Shown one piece after another: positions 1-13,708 of a DNA stretch of 64,000 bases. The stretch's first letter is position 1. Each line of letters starts with the position of its first letter. This DNA comes from Lineus longissimus. Lineage: Eukaryota; Nemertea; Pilidiophora; Heteronemertea; Lineidae. The notes beneath the pieces are model-generated. The model had not been told where the DNA came from. It was given only the letters and a program-made list of their open reading frames with translations, and ran no database searches. Location of the stretch: assembly GCF_910592395.1 (NCBI RefSeq), contig NC_088309.1:8436501-8500500 (forward strand), given 5' to 3'. The translations under genes and the position numbers were made by a program.

Positions 1-850
1 TTTCATATTTTGGGATGTGAGCTCATATTGTTAGAAAGAGCCGGGACAGTAAAGGGAAGATCTATCTTATATGTTTTCGGGCGATACTTTCTAGCGTTTA
101 TGAAAATTCCCAGAGTACATACAGCTATTTTTGAAGCAAACACTCACCGGTCACTCGCTGAATTGAAAGCATTTTTTTTTTTGATCAGTGCGTTTTTACC
201 AAAAGGTGGATCAACAGAGAAGGCGCCGTCACAGCCGCTGAATAAACCAATCTATGAATGATGAATAGAACTTGATTCGGGGGCGGAGGGGGGCATGGGA
301 TGATAGCTTTCCATGGGGTTCTTAACTTCCCAGTTGATTGGAATAGCAAATTCTGAAATATAAAGTGGTACAATTCTCACGGTAGAATCTATCACGGCAA
401 ATCTATAGACAGGCTGGAATATGTACCTCCCAATAGGCCAGTCTATACATTCTTAGGCCTATTTCTTTTCTTCAGTCGGATACATTCGAAATCTAACAAG
501 TTCAAGCAAAATTAAGGCAAGTCTTTCATGATGCTCTCCTTCCTTTAAGCTTTGTAATTGTATAAAACACAGGCGTTCTTTAATATTTGTGAATGATGTG
601 TTGCAGCATAAAGAAGTCAGTTAATGAAAGCTGCTCTCTGTCAAATTCTGAGATCAGTTTAGAAGGAAATTCAATGCTGCGAATCTGATGCAACGTTAAG
701 CTGAGGTGGCCTTATGCATCAAAACGACCCTCGTCTTTCCGACTCCATTTGAAATATAATATCTGATCACGTAATGGGGTCTCGAGTAGCTTTGAGGATT
801 TCGTGCAAAACACTGCTGTGTAATGAAATCATTATAAAAAGAAATTCAGA
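1..850. other. No gene recognised; G-rich run
   Basis: No exon-like frame. A run of four G blocks at 279-299 (G5, G2, G6, G3) could form a G-quadruplex; otherwise plain AT-rich sequence. Confidence 0.6.
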
Positions 851-1500
851 AGCTTCGAATAGGAAAAGATTAGTTGCAGTGGCCGACTAATGTCTACTGC
901 GAGCCATACCACATCGCAGTATACCCCTCTGCTGGCAATAAACAATCAACATCGAGCAAGAAATCTTTTGCGATTTGCGAGTTGCCAGTTGGTTATAGCG
1001 CCCGGGATAGGATAAAATCATACAGGAGGAGCTCTAGAAGTAGATTAAATGCAAATGGTCGGCTCATGTCTCCGGCAATTCCTGTCATAAAGCCGTCCTC
1101 CTGCCCTTAGCTGTTTCAATATATATCAGCTTGATGCCAATTGGGTACTGTGTGTATAGCCCCCGGGATCATGGGATGAAATTATCATAAACGAAACACC
1201 AAAAAGCTTATGCTTTAAGCAATAACCAGTTCGTGTCTCTGGAATCTTTGTCCTCCGCCCATTAATGTCTCTCAAAAACCACAAGTGGCTTTTTGCGATC
1301 GTGACACCAACCGTATACGTATCCAACCAATTTCGATGCAATGCAATAGGCGTTCGATGCGAATTGCCTGGTTTTCAGTGGTACCCGCGGGTCGCGGTGA
1401 AATTATACAGAAAACCTCTGCGAAAGCTTTAGGAAAAGATGAGATGCAATGAGCGGCTCATGTCTGCAGCAGTCCCTGTCATATAGCTGCTCTCCGAGGG
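851..1500 (+). repeat. Diverged tandem array, four copies of a 175-220 bp unit
   Basis: Related blocks begin at about 851, 1030, 1205 and 1425 with AGCTT/AGCTC, then an A-rich stretch, then (G)GGCTCATGTCT-like and GTCCTCC/CTGTCAT-like pieces. Between blocks a CCCGGGAT or CCCGCGGGTC motif recurs before a GAAATTATACAG-like lead-in. A related tail piece (TTTTTTGCGA, TTTCGATACAATGCGAT) runs to about 1590. Copies have drifted far and are judged by eye. Confidence 0.6.
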
Positions 1501-1640
1501 CAATCTATGATGATTAAGGCCCAATCGACTTTTTTGCGACCTAGACATAAGTCGCCATCGACCTGTTTTCGATACAATGCGATAAAGCACGCGTGTAGAT
1601 TGGTCACAACGTTCAAACCGCCCTGAAGCCATCTGGAGTC

Positions 1641-3124
1641 GAATGAGACGACTTCACCGACATATTGACCATTGTGTTCTATAATTTAGGAATTCAATAA
1701 TTGATCCACCTGATGTAGCCTACAAAAGAACTTTCGATCGCGAACACGAAATTTGTACAAAAAGACCCCGTGAACAAGACTAACAGACTGTACATCACAA
1801 CCTCCAAAAATGCCCTCTTGACCGGAGGTTCAAATGACAAGAAGAAACGTACGGGGGGACGGATGAGGACCTATAGGCCACAGCCCGATTCGTGGCGTCC
1901 ACTGACCTAAGTATTTGGGGCTGTTGTCATGTTTGCATCGGCTGTCCTGATCGGACTGCCACAGCCAGCCAAACTGTACTTCGAGCCATGTATTTGTTTT
2001 CGCTATACAGTGAAAATGTCAATCATTGTGTAAAGGCATAAAGAGATACACATTACTCACTCGTAATGCATTTTATATAGTACATGGACATGTATATATC
2101 ATGATATATGGGCAACCTCGTTTTACGCACGTCCAATGCATTCGACATGTACCCAAGAACTTGAGCGATGCTCTTGTACCCATCTGCAGTTCTTCATTGG
2201 TATTCTGATGGCATCGCATACTTTATTTAAATTTGATTCGGATGGCTGATTTATTGGTCGTGATACTTTTTTAATTGTCACGACCTATTTCAGACACGAG
2301 CTTCAGCGTCGCTAGATGAAGTTGTAAATATCAACTATAATTGACAGCTAATTATTGATGAAGATTGATGTGCTAATCCTCACCAGAGCTATGACCGGCC
2401 GTCTCTTCATATCCTATAGCCGTCTAACTAATTGACAATTTGTACCAGGTGTTTTCGAATATATTTGGCTCTTTTCATGCAATGTATGAGTTTAAATATT
2501 GACGAACATGCACACTTCTCGTCTTATGTGACAGACAGAAAATGATTCTGTCCTGAAAACAACTACATGTATAATAAACTGTAAGTTGTAAGCTTAGGAG
2601 ATATGGACTACCGTACTGCTTTTTATGAAACCTTTTTTGGGGGGTTTCTATGAGTCGGCTATTCAACCAACATAGCACTATATCAAACACGTTAGCTCAG
2701 CCGTTTTAAAATTGCCTGGCAGCTTTTCTGACGACACAGGAAAGGAGGAAAACGTGCTGTAAGTGTACTGTTAATAATGGAATAGTGGCGATACATTCTG
2801 AGACAGCGATAGAATTTCGTAGGTGTCAGTCCAGTCACACATTCATTTCCTGGTGGTTATGTTTAAACTCAAGTCATAGTATTACAAATGAAAAATATCC
2901 ATTGCGTTTTGTAACACCTAATAATAGCATTCGTGCGAGTGAAACATGTTCCAGTGACAGATTGATTCCCTGATAATGTCTGCAACACGGTCACTGTGGC
3001 GTTGTTTCTTTTCCTCTCCGAGGACTTAGAAGAGGCTCCGAGAAATTAAAATCGACCCGGTTTCATATTTTCCTTCCCGTTTTGCGACGGCCGCTGATTG
3101 TGAAGTTCGGGTTCAGGGGTTTTC
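1641..3124. other. Gene-free stretch
   Basis: Only short frames. A small hairpin with perfect 8-bp arms GGTCGTGA (2256-2263) and TCACGACC (2278-2285) is the only structure noted. Confidence 0.6.
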
Positions 3125-3296
3125 AATGATAATGATAATGATAACAGTAATAATAATACTACATGTATATGTACATAATGAATAAATAACAAGAAAATTA
3201 ATAGAAAAAAAGAGAAAAATGTAGGTGAATCACAGAGAGTCGAACCCGCGACCACCATATCGAAAGTCCAGCATTCTAACCGTCGAACCACCAATG
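3125..3296 (-). repeat. tRNA-derived SINE fragment
   Basis: On the minus strand an A-box-like TGGTTCGACGG (3280-3290) is followed at tRNA-like spacing by a B box GGTTCGACTC (3237-3246). The region between can be drawn as an anticodon arm with loop CTTTCGA (a Glu TTC anticodon), but the acceptor and T stems do not pair, so it is not a working tRNA. The 3' side ends in an ATT/ATC simple repeat at about 3125-3146, as many SINEs do. Confidence 0.5.
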
Positions 3297-6200
3297 CTTT
3301 CGGGCTCGCGTCCCAATGGTTCTTTAAATCGTGGAAATAACCACTTTTTTCGTTTTTACTGACTTGTTGCCATCATGTCAAATGTCTAAATATCGGCACT
3401 AGTGTATCGTTCGCTTGGTCTCGCCTCAGTGACCTTCTCAAAACACGGGCACTCTGAATTGGCAAGCCTGGGTTACAGCAACAGAAATAGTGTGGAATCT
3501 CATGCGTATACATGTATTCTTCCTACATGGAAGGCTACATTGATGCTTTCTTCTTGACGTTTTTCACACAGTATCGTTCGAGCGACCAAGTGCATCTTGC
3601 TACTGCTAACAGATTGCTATTTTAATTCATTCATTAATTAAAACACTGGATTAATCAGTAAAGCCCTTGACAGTAACTTCCGGAAGGATAATTGACAATT
3701 CTCATGGTAGCTTTCATTTACACGAAATCAACGATTTCGATGGGAATGTTGACCTAAGATTTGATACATCATCGTCATCTGATCGTTTGCGTGCCACTCA
3801 GGTTGGTCTAAAGCACCGCAGAGTTGAGATAATCCCAAGAACAACAATGGCTCTCCCATTATGGTGCCACGAGGACGGAATGGCCAAGTGATGCTGCTGG
3901 TGCAGAAAGACGTACTATGTACGCATCATAAATCACGATTGAAAACAGGTGGCAGGAAGAAATGAAAACTTTCATTTCGCCAAGAAAATATTGTGTCAGG
4001 CAGAAATTGAATGGTGCAACTAGGTTTGTCGAAGGGAGAACGCAGGTTTTGAATTGACTCATAACAACGCTTCGGTACACCAATGATGCAGAATAGGGAA
4101 CGATACACTAGAACAGAAAAACATTCTCATAGGTTACCAGTTTCGTATTGTATTGTTTATAATGGGCTCCAGCTATCGTTTATGGACCTTTGAACGACCT
4201 TTAAAAAAGTTATTGTCGAAGTTGATGCGTTAGGCGTCTTCAAACGAACGAATAAGCATAATTGTATATCTTCGTGTAACCAAAGTTTGACTTGAAATAA
4301 CTTCGAAATGTACACAAGGGCAAAACGTATTACCAAAAATGATTCATAAATCAAAAGATAAAAAGATGATTCCACATAACCTTGTTTAATCTGAGAATAT
4401 CTTTCTCAGTCAGGGGTATTTGACATCCAGGGCAATGGCAGTTTGTTTAAAGATCCTCGCCGTGGTTAAACGAGAATACTGTTGCATTTTCTGGCATTAG
4501 CTCTAGTAACCAAAAACAGTTGGTCCATCGTTATAATAGCAATCACTCGGCTTTGAGGAGATGGTAAAGAACACTAAGGAGACCGAAGGGAAATTACCTA
4601 ACAGATGCGAAGCGGTTCCTTGGTACATCCATTAAGTAAATAGAACACTTCTAAATCAATTTCACATAACATATTGGAGTGATTAACGCGATGGTCATAT
4701 TTGATGGTCCTATTTGAACAAAATTGGATAGTTTTTGGTCGGACATTTAGCATTGTAATGATCGAGAAAAGTTATGGATGCTAGCCATAAATCTATTTAT
4801 GATGCTTCGCATGGCAGAGCCGTAGAGTATATACTGGATTCCTTTTTTGCCTTTCAATTAAAGCTCAGATAAACTCGAATTTTACAATCGCCTACGACGT
4901 TATTACACGCCGGAGAGTTCTGATGACAAATACGTAAGTTTGATGCGTTTTTGACAAATAGGATTTGAGTTATTATAAGCCAAAACGGGAAAGGTTCGTG
5001 TGACGACAAAGAGAATGCTGGTGACGTCACAGGCAGCATAACTTCGTGAAAGCAATGCATGTAGTGGCTGGATGTACATTTAGGTAGCTGTCAATCAGAC
5101 ACGTGTGTACATTGCCTTAATCTGTGCTTTCGATTCCAGCAGGTCGAATCACATCCACATTATATGAACTATAGAAATCAATTGTTTTTCAACGAAAAAT
5201 CTAACACAGCTGTAGGCTGGAGATCGAGAACATCCTAACAAGAGGTACTTTACAATGAAGTCAATAGCGTGTAAATTCGTCTGATACTTGACAATTGTAG
5301 ATCAGCTATTGATTAAACCCATTGTTCATTTGAAACGTTTATCGGAATAATTATATTTACAACAATATATATGAGACACATGTTCGTAGCTATCGTGTAT
5401 CCTTGTATCACACAGCCCCATGAGGTTAAACTATTATGGTGCGATCATTGTCAGAGAGTTCTCACGTGCACACATTGTTAAAGCCATCAGCGTGCGATGT
5501 TATTGTTCCTAAGTTCTCTGCGAAGAGGAAAGTAGCTGAGACGAAGTGAGGGAAGCATGTGTCTAAAGGCAATTACAACACTTGAACACTGAACACAACA
5601 CGTTATAAGTGCTTGACTGAGGGGATGGTATTATCAGATCTTATTGATTATGTCTTGAGGGAAGTACATGCTGGTTCCCGGTGTAACAGTAATAAATGCC
5701 CCCCCCCCTGAAAAAAGTGTCCGGCCCTATTGTATTCTGCAATATGGTTCTATAGAGACCCTGACCGTCAATAGCTCAGAGATTGAAGCGCATAATAGAA
5801 TCCTTTGTTTCCCGGCATTCTATCCCAGGACACTTCAAACTTCTACACCGGCATCAATTGAAATAGGCATATTTGTTTACATTTTTAACAACCCTCTAAC
5901 GTTACTGTATTACGTTTCAACTATTGCATCACCGCGCTTGACAACTTTGTTTCGGAATGATGGACTGCATTGAAAAACACTTTCCTACTTTATTTTGCAA
6001 TAAAACAAACCTTTGTCGATTCATTAATCATTGCCTACAACCTTTGCATTTCTCTGCAGCTATGCTCATGTAGAAGCAGTAAAAAAGTTCATCAACCCAA
6101 ACATCATGAAAATACCACGGGCATGCCATTGCAAAATTCCTCGCGATGGACGCATGTGGTAAATTCTTACTTCTCTGCGAATATTAGCTTCTGGTCAAAG

Positions 6201-8566
6201 GAAATGTTTATGGATGCTCTTTTTAAAGTTCTACACTCAATGTATTGACGAAGAGAGAACGTGGTGTCCTTTCGACGGCCATAAACCTCTGGATATGAGG
6301 TGTTGACTCCAGCTGGTTGTCTACGTTTGTACGTGATTAACCACGTGAGGTGTGCCATTCGTTTTCGCCTCGGAAGAACATATATCATATTCATGACCTC
6401 GATGCAAAGTAGAAGTTTTTTTCCTCTGACAAAAAATGAAGGTTAATTCAGCATCAAACATTTTATGCACCTTCTTTTTTCAAACTATAACCTGAAAAAG
6501 GTGTCCTCGACCGAATTGCTTTGTTGCATGCATTAACATTCAACACTCAATCCCTGTCACAGATGAAAGACTTGAGGATTTACGCAGTTCATCAGCAGGA
6601 TAATGTCATATAATGGGATCATTGGATCCCAACGGAAATCCAATAAATCATTTTGTCCTTTTAATGATGTTTATTGGCATCCGTTGCATGTTTCGACTCA
6701 GGGGTGCAAAACTCTGAAACACCTGCCCAGGTGCAGCTGTTTTAATGATGGTTTTGGTGTCGTCACCTTGCAAAACCTGCAGCCTTTCAATTAGTCATTA
6801 ATCCTGGGCCTGTGGATCCATGATTAATTGTGATTTATTTATCAAATCTGATGCGACAGATATGCCTTGGATGACAGATGAGAACTCACGAAACGACAAA
6901 AGGAAATGTTTTATTAAATTAGGAAACGCAATGACATTCAACGCTTACAAAGTCATACAACGTTACTTTGCTGGTAACTAATGTAGTCAGGCTTCTTCTA
7001 TTAACCGACCTCTCTGAAATGTATGAAACACACCATTAAAGCATCCAGTTGGTACCGCTCAAAATATATTTCCTGTGTATCTGTGACATTAAATTCTGAA
7101 AGGCAATGGACCAGCTTGAATAAATCAAAAAATGCGCAATATATTTCGTGAAAACTGTACGGCAGTTATATGTATAGCAATTATGTATTCCACAATTAGA
7201 TGTGATTTTGATAAGAACTGAAACAGCTGTAAGCCGACATTAAATCATTTCTAGATCTGCAAAATGGCGATTAAGCCGCGTCGCCATCTTGATCATAAAT
7301 TAAGTGATATTAAAAAGATCAATTTGTCCAAGTTTTATGCGTCCTCTGAAACGGAGAGTGGGCCGTGATATAGCATATGGAGTGGCAATCGATAGATCGA
7401 ATTCTGGCGCAGTGATACATGTATATTTTTTCATCGAGTCGGCCAAGCTGCTTTTCCGAATTACATTTCTACATGTATTTCATACATTGTTCGTGACGAT
7501 ATTGAACTACACTACGCAGCATCCTATACATTGTTCACTGTGTGATTCAACCCGTACAATATATTCGCCGGAATCTTTTGTTAAAGGGGTCAAAGGCACT
7601 CTTTTTTCAGTTCCTTCACCCCTCAATTTCACCACTCACAAAGGATTTCGACGAGTCCATAATCGGTAGCCCATAATTGGTATGCTATTTGAAAGACCAC
7701 CGTCGTGTTTTACTTTTAGAATCACTGCTGGTATCTTGGCGCGCCTATGATCTAACCACCAATCACATAAACATTAATGGCCGATCTGACTTTGACAGCG
7801 GCTCACCCTCTTGACTTAACGTCAGCACACCATCCATACTGATGTGGGCGCACTATCACAGTTGGATGTCTGGTTATACATGTACTTTACAATGCAATTA
7901 ACCATTAAAATTCAATCTCCAAAAACGCAAGTTCTTTACAAGGGTCTGGCGCGGCATCATTTAGATCGGAGCTGGCCCACTGAGCGTTGTGGATCGAAAC
8001 CTTTTCCTAATGGGGTAGATATCATTCGAAAACTCTCTGCAGCGCATGCCCCAAAATCTGGGATGAGTGCAAGGGTTAGTGCGGCGTGAGTAATAGAACT
8101 CGCTGCAAGGTACCGGTTACGAAGCATCCTGAGAGTGCCGAGAAGTATAATCCTGTTGAATTGCTCTCGAGACACCGTGCTCGAGACCACTTCGTCGTCC
8201 ATCATCGTACGAAATTGCAACTTTGGCTGTGCCCGACAGTTGCCTGTAAAGATACAAGCAAGATGCATCTGAAATCTGCAAATTTTCGCGCACTCATAAA
8301 ATGCGTGCTGGATTAATTATAGGCATCTAGTACGTGTGTATCATACTTACGCGCTATTCAATTTGCGTCTTTCTTAAGTTCATGTCAATAAAAAAAGAAG
8401 ACATCATTTGTGTGCAATCACAATCCTCTGGAATGGCGTTAAGTGCCTGGTCGCCGTTGTTGTTCGTAATTGTCAATGCATGTAAATGCTCACGTTTACT
8501 ATTTCGAAGTCGCTTCTAATGTTCTTGATCACTTTTCGTAAGCGTATAAAGGCCTGGTTTCTCGAG
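3297..8566. other. Gene-free stretch
   Basis: Scattered short open frames without splice-site support or family resemblance. A run of ten C lies at 5699-5708. One minus-strand frame at 7957-8268 has an acceptor-like start but is not recognised. Confidence 0.5.
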
Positions 8567-8728
8567 GGCCGGGAAAACTACGCTCAGCCACATCGTATTT
8601 TTGTTCCCAATAACCTACCGGTGTCATGGATTATGCGCTAACGGGGGATTTGAATTTCGAAATATTCGCTAGGACCGAGCGTAGTTTTCTCACAGCAGCC
8701 ACTGGGAAACGCGGGCCGGGAAACTATA
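8567..8728. mobile_element. Foldback/MITE-like structure
   Basis: GAAAACTACGCTC at 8573-8585 recurs as its exact reverse complement at 8677-8689 (13 bp). GGGCCGGGAAA also repeats directly at about 8567 and 8715. The block is more GC-rich than its flanks. No coding potential is seen and target-site duplications could not be assigned. Confidence 0.4.
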
Positions 8729-10203
8729 CTGCCTTGCTGGCTAGTACGCGATGAAACGATGGCGTGGCTTTATTTACACAGACGAGTAAGTATACCAATG
8801 CATCATGGACATCATTGAGTCATCCTCGTGGGGACACTCACTAATTGGACATTATTTCCCGTCAGAATCCATGACAGAATGCATGCTTCTATTTGCCTCA
8901 TCAACGCATGGTGGATTAGTGTGAGAGCTGCTAGGACTTGTTGACCTACAAGCAGATAAAAATTAGTCCCTAGCAAAATTTCCAAATGGTTCACCCGCAT
9001 GAGATTAGGTGGTGTGTGTGAAAGTAGTTTACTCCACTTCATTAACTCGCTATGGCAGTTTGTGATAAAAATTATGGTTTCGACTTGCCAAACGAGCGCG
9101 TGGCAGGGGCAGAGGCTAAGATATTACAATGTCTAAGCATGAAACAATCCAATTAGGCATTCCTCTCATTCGCCGTACTTTAATCCCCTTACTGGAGGAG
9201 AGATGCCATACGACAGCCGCCTACCGCTAGCGCAGCTTTAGGAGGCAACACCAATCGAAGCTGTTAATCCCATAGGTCATCTTTGCAATGGTACGTCCAT
9301 TAGCTAGTCATAATGGTATGTAATAAAATGGGCATATTGGCCCAGCGGGGCCGTATTATGTTACAATGGAAGGGGCTCTGATGTAGCCGTATAAATGTGT
9401 CATTATTAATCATGGTATAGATTTTCAAAATTCCCCATCGAAAGGTTTCAGTATATATTATTTTGAATGTCTAATAATTTATAGTCTTATTGAAGAGGAC
9501 GGCAGACATTGCAGTGAGCTTAAGTTCCAAACATCGTTCTAGCCATGTTCAAATTCCTGCGTTTGATTTATATGACTTTCATATCTTGTGAGTTTTTTTC
9601 CGTCCCGTGTCTTGGAATGTTATATGAAAGTGCATTCACTAAAATTCCCTTTCAGATTTTAATCTGTTGCAGTCGTGCTGATGCAGCAATGTAGAATCTT
9701 ACCAATTTGTTTCAAATTTGAATAAAAAACCCTAACATCGGCAAATGTGTTGACAACAGGGAGAAGTGTGGGAGGAAGAAAGTACTTAAAGCGGAGAGAT
9801 GTTCGTAAGTTAAGGATTCATCTCTAACGACTTATTTTTGGGTGTGTTACTGATCAGACTAACTTAAAAAATGATTCCTACTGGTTCGTACATTGATGAC
9901 AAATCAGCTCTGGTTCGTGATACCAACGATTCTACTAAAGCTTTTAACGCTTTTTGGGATTTGCTGAAGTATTAACCCTTGACGCACTTAATTTCTCTCA
10001 TCGAACAGTTGATGGTTAAGTTTTAGTGATTTTGTCGAACGCTTTCCCGAATTCCACATATAATATACATGTACCGACCGAAGGTCAATTTGGAGAGTGC
10101 CGTGCCTTTTAGAGCGATTGATCCAAAATCACGTTCATCTAATTCACGGACAAATCGAGTATTACTTGATGGAAGTGAGTTAGCGATAATGTTTATGGAG
10201 GTC
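8729..10203. other. Gene-free stretch
   Basis: Nothing recognised on either strand. Confidence 0.6.
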
Positions 10204-10347
10204 GTGATAAGAGTCTGGACTTTCTGAGCTGGTTAGACCAGAAGTCTTCTCGTATTGCCTGATAGATTTATTAGTACGGCACTGGTGATAAGAGGCAGGG
10301 TTTAGTGCTGGTAAGACCAGCTTTACATTTGTGTGAGACGGCAATGG
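10204..10347 (+). repeat. Imperfect 81-bp tandem duplication
   Basis: GTGATAAGAG at 10204 recurs at 10285, and both copies share a CTGGT(T)AGACCAG / CTGGTAAGACCAG block and an ACGGCA(C/A)TG end. Confidence 0.65.
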
Positions 10348-10691
10348 CAGTGTTTGAATCAGGATATAACGTTCTAGGTTGAACGAATAATTCCCAGACT
10401 TATAATCCTATCCCTGTGATACCATGCTTGTCATTGCCGCAAAGATTATATTTTTATTGTGTTGTACGAATGGAGGCTGTCTTAACCTCTTTGTGGAAAA
10501 ATGAAGTACAGCATTCAGACATCACAACCGTGGCTCTGCGTGTTGAATTCCTTCAATACGTGATCATGACTGCCAGATCAGGCCGATGGCATGATTTTGT
10601 CCCGAATCCCAATCTGAGGTCCTATCGTGCCCAATCTTGCATTTAAACATTCTTATATCATCCTGTCCACAAATGAGACAAAATGTTTGAA

Positions 10692-10811
10692 AAAATATAA
10701 TTGCACACACTCGCAAAGCGTAAAATATAATTGCACACACTCGCAAAGCGTAAAATATAATTGCACACACTCGCAAAGCGTAAAATATTATTGCACACAA
10801 ACGCAAAAATG
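10692..10811 (+). repeat. 30-bp minisatellite, four copies
   Basis: Three almost identical 30-nt units (core ATTGCACACACTCGCAAAG) at 10692, 10722 and 10752, plus a diverged fourth at 10782. The unit is ten codons, which explains the open frames on both strands here; there is no other sign of coding. Confidence 0.95.
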
Positions 10812-11407
10812 AAAATGGCAATGAGGGATAACGAAGCTTTCGTTTTACGCACTAGGTCTCGATTCCTTGATACTGACGGATTAAAAACAAGAGCGTCTCT
10901 CAAGATGGTATTCTCAGAGCGTTACTTGAGGCAATTCCATCAGGCACGTCGCAGCTAATCAGTCAAATTTGTCGACAAAAGTCAATCAAATAATCAATGA
11001 CTTGCCGATGAAGTGAAGCGGTCGCAAATGACAAGTAGGCGGGAGACAAAATGACTAATTTCGGGTTATTGAGATGCTATACTTAGAAGTGAGGCTTGGT
11101 CTTTCAAAGGAAGACATGATTAATGCAGGTCAGAATAAGTTACACGAAGTCGCAAGAAGGGCTCTCCTGTCTCACGGTATACCGCGATACTATTCAAGCT
11201 TGTATGAGGAAGATAATTATGGCTTAATCAAACACGATGCAAATCGGACACTTGCCAAGACATTAAAGTCATGAAAATCATAACGTGTACCCCATTACAT
11301 AATGGAGGTCACGGCCTTCTACATGAATGAAGAAACTGGTTTCACGTTCGTTCACTAATGCAAGGTCTCTGTTACAATTTGTGAACTGGACAATCAGCAG
11401 AGGTAGG

Positions 11408-11645
11408 TACAGTTCTCACGAATCGATGACGCCAATGCAATTATGCTCAGGTCGACTTTCGTGTCTTACTAGCATCCAAGATAAAGGTACAGACCTAACG
11501 AATCGATAACACCGATGCATTGCAATGCTAAGGTCGACTTTAATGTCTTACTTGAACCCAACTATAGTTCTCACGAATCGATGACGCCAGTACATTATTG
11601 CTAAGGTCAATTTTCATGTCTTACTCGAACCCAAGATAAAGTAAC
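11408..11645 (+). repeat. Tandem repeat, three copies of 77-80 bp
   Basis: Copies start at about 11409, 11488 and 11565. Each has ACGAATCGAT(A/G)AC, then GCT(C/A)AGGTC, then ATGTCTTACT (GTGTCTTACT in copy 1), and copies 1 and 3 end with CCAAGATAAAG. Confidence 0.9.
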
Positions 11646-13708
11646 AGACTCCTTGACTTCAGCTTCTCCATTACGAATGTTCTACTTGAATGCTAAGTAC
11701 AATCTCCATGCACGTGCACGCAGGTTCAATGGCCAATCGCGAACCATGAAAACATGTTAAACAAAGATTCCGCCGTGAAATTACTGTAAAGAATATTCCA
11801 ACATGCATGTTCAGTTGTTTTCGTAGCTTAGGTTCATGTCGTTCGTGCTTCAGTGAGATCTGTTTGATACAGCGATAAGCTAATTCTACCCACCTTTCAA
11901 AGGAGGATCATTTCTCATTTCAAGCTGACTCAGTGAAGCTTGTTAATAGAAATACCTTGGGGATGAAATGTCCGATGTTTACCAAGGCCAATGGTTCGGT
12001 GAAGCTGAAGAAACATTTAAAACAAGTACAGATACATGTATATAATGCATTGGTTGATCTCTGAAATTCGTAAAATGTTGCCGTATTGTTTATCTTGTAC
12101 TGCAATCCATTCGGATCATCATGGCATCAACTATAACTAATAACTACAACTATAATTTCAAGTCGAAAATCCAAGTAGGGATTCCCAGGTGAGATCGTAT
12201 TCAGTTTCGAGTATATGTACATTCGTTACAACATTATTCTAAAATTATAAGGTAAATGTAAGATCTTAACTAAAAATCTTACAAGAATGTTGAAAGAAAG
12301 TGCATGTACAGATGTACATGGAAACGAAACTGAATATTATCTAAGTAAAAATCTTAAAGAATCTTTCTGGATTTCCGACCTGGGGAGATGGCCAGGTTGC
12401 TCCAGACAGGCTGGTTAGTCACGAAGTGTGATGTTAACTTAAGTATGCATGTTTAACGGAAGGAGATAGCGCCTAGTTAAAGTTAACACCAAGTTTAATA
12501 GTGGCTCACCTTTTTTACAACCTGCCCATGGCAAAAGTAACTTGTGAACATGTCACACGCACTGACTACATAAGGTTTTTGTACCTGGGTAAACCTTGCT
12601 AACGAGGCAAAAACTGGGCTAAATAATCGGCAAGAAAACCTGAACATCTTAGCAGGAATGTTGCCTTGAATAAACTTTCCTCCATTGTTGTTTAACAACC
12701 GCCTCACCAAAACAAAATGTCAAAAAATACGTCATGCCGTACATCGACGCTATCTTCTCATTCTCAATTATTTCTCTACACGCTTCACCTTGTAAACATA
12801 TTTTGACTTGTTGCTCCTTTTTCTCACCTGTTTACTGAACTATTTTCTATCACTAGGCCGCTTGCCATTCCTGGCATTGCACTAATTTTCTCACGTCAAA
12901 CCTCGTTTAAAAGCAAGCAAAACGAAGTAAGAAAGGTGTGCCAACTGGATCATCTTCCATTGACACACAAAGAACGCACGCAAGTGGGCCAGAAAAACGT
13001 ACTCAGTTGTCTGGACGAGATCATGCATAAGTTGTCTGTGGAGCTTCCGTCTGTTTCCCACATTTCGGATCTGCGACTTTTCAAGAAAACAAGGACTGGG
13101 TGATCTGTTCGCAGATTCACCTCATACGGGTAGCATGCCCTTTAAAACGAGGGTATTGCCGGCGCTGATGGTCGACGACTGCACTGAAGGGGCGTTTCTT
13201 CGCACGGCAGACCCACTGAAACTATCGGCTTTCCATCCAAGCATTTCAAGTCACGCCAAGTTATCTGAAGATTCTATTTTCAGCATCCTTCTTTTTATAG
13301 TAATCGACCGGTTTGGGTTAAAAAGATTTTTTTCGGCTAGCTTTTGAGACGAAGCAGGATATTGCAAAGCAGTATCGAGTTATTCGAGTCTGCTCGAGGG
13401 TAGTTCTCACCTTGTTTGCAGTGCAAAGGAAAAATAAGGCATGGACAGCCCATGGGTGCAAAAAAGGTATCGGGGTACACCTTGTGAAGTAAGTTGAAAT
13501 AACGATGTACGTTATATCATCACCCCCTTGCTTATTATAGTTACTGTACAGCAGTATTTGATAACCGATACGTCAACATGTTTAACGGTTTCTGTTAAAA
13601 TTGTTCATGTTCGTGTGGTGTATTCTGTTGCAGGGCCATTCTAAACGTACACACTCGGGTAATCCTGTAGAGAGGCTGCACCCATACCGTTCTGGACTCA
13701 GGTTGACT
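11646..13708. other. Gene-free stretch
   Basis: No exon-like frame or clear repeat beyond a weak pair of TAAAAATCTTA blocks about 75 bp apart (12268 and 12345). Confidence 0.55.

Noticed and set aside
3236-3296. Functional tRNA-Glu gene on the minus strand
   Set aside because: Acceptor and T stems do not pair, so it fits a tRNA-derived repeat, not a working tRNA.
10690-10811. CRISPR-like array
   Set aside because: Units are directly adjacent with no unique spacers, in a eukaryotic context: a minisatellite.
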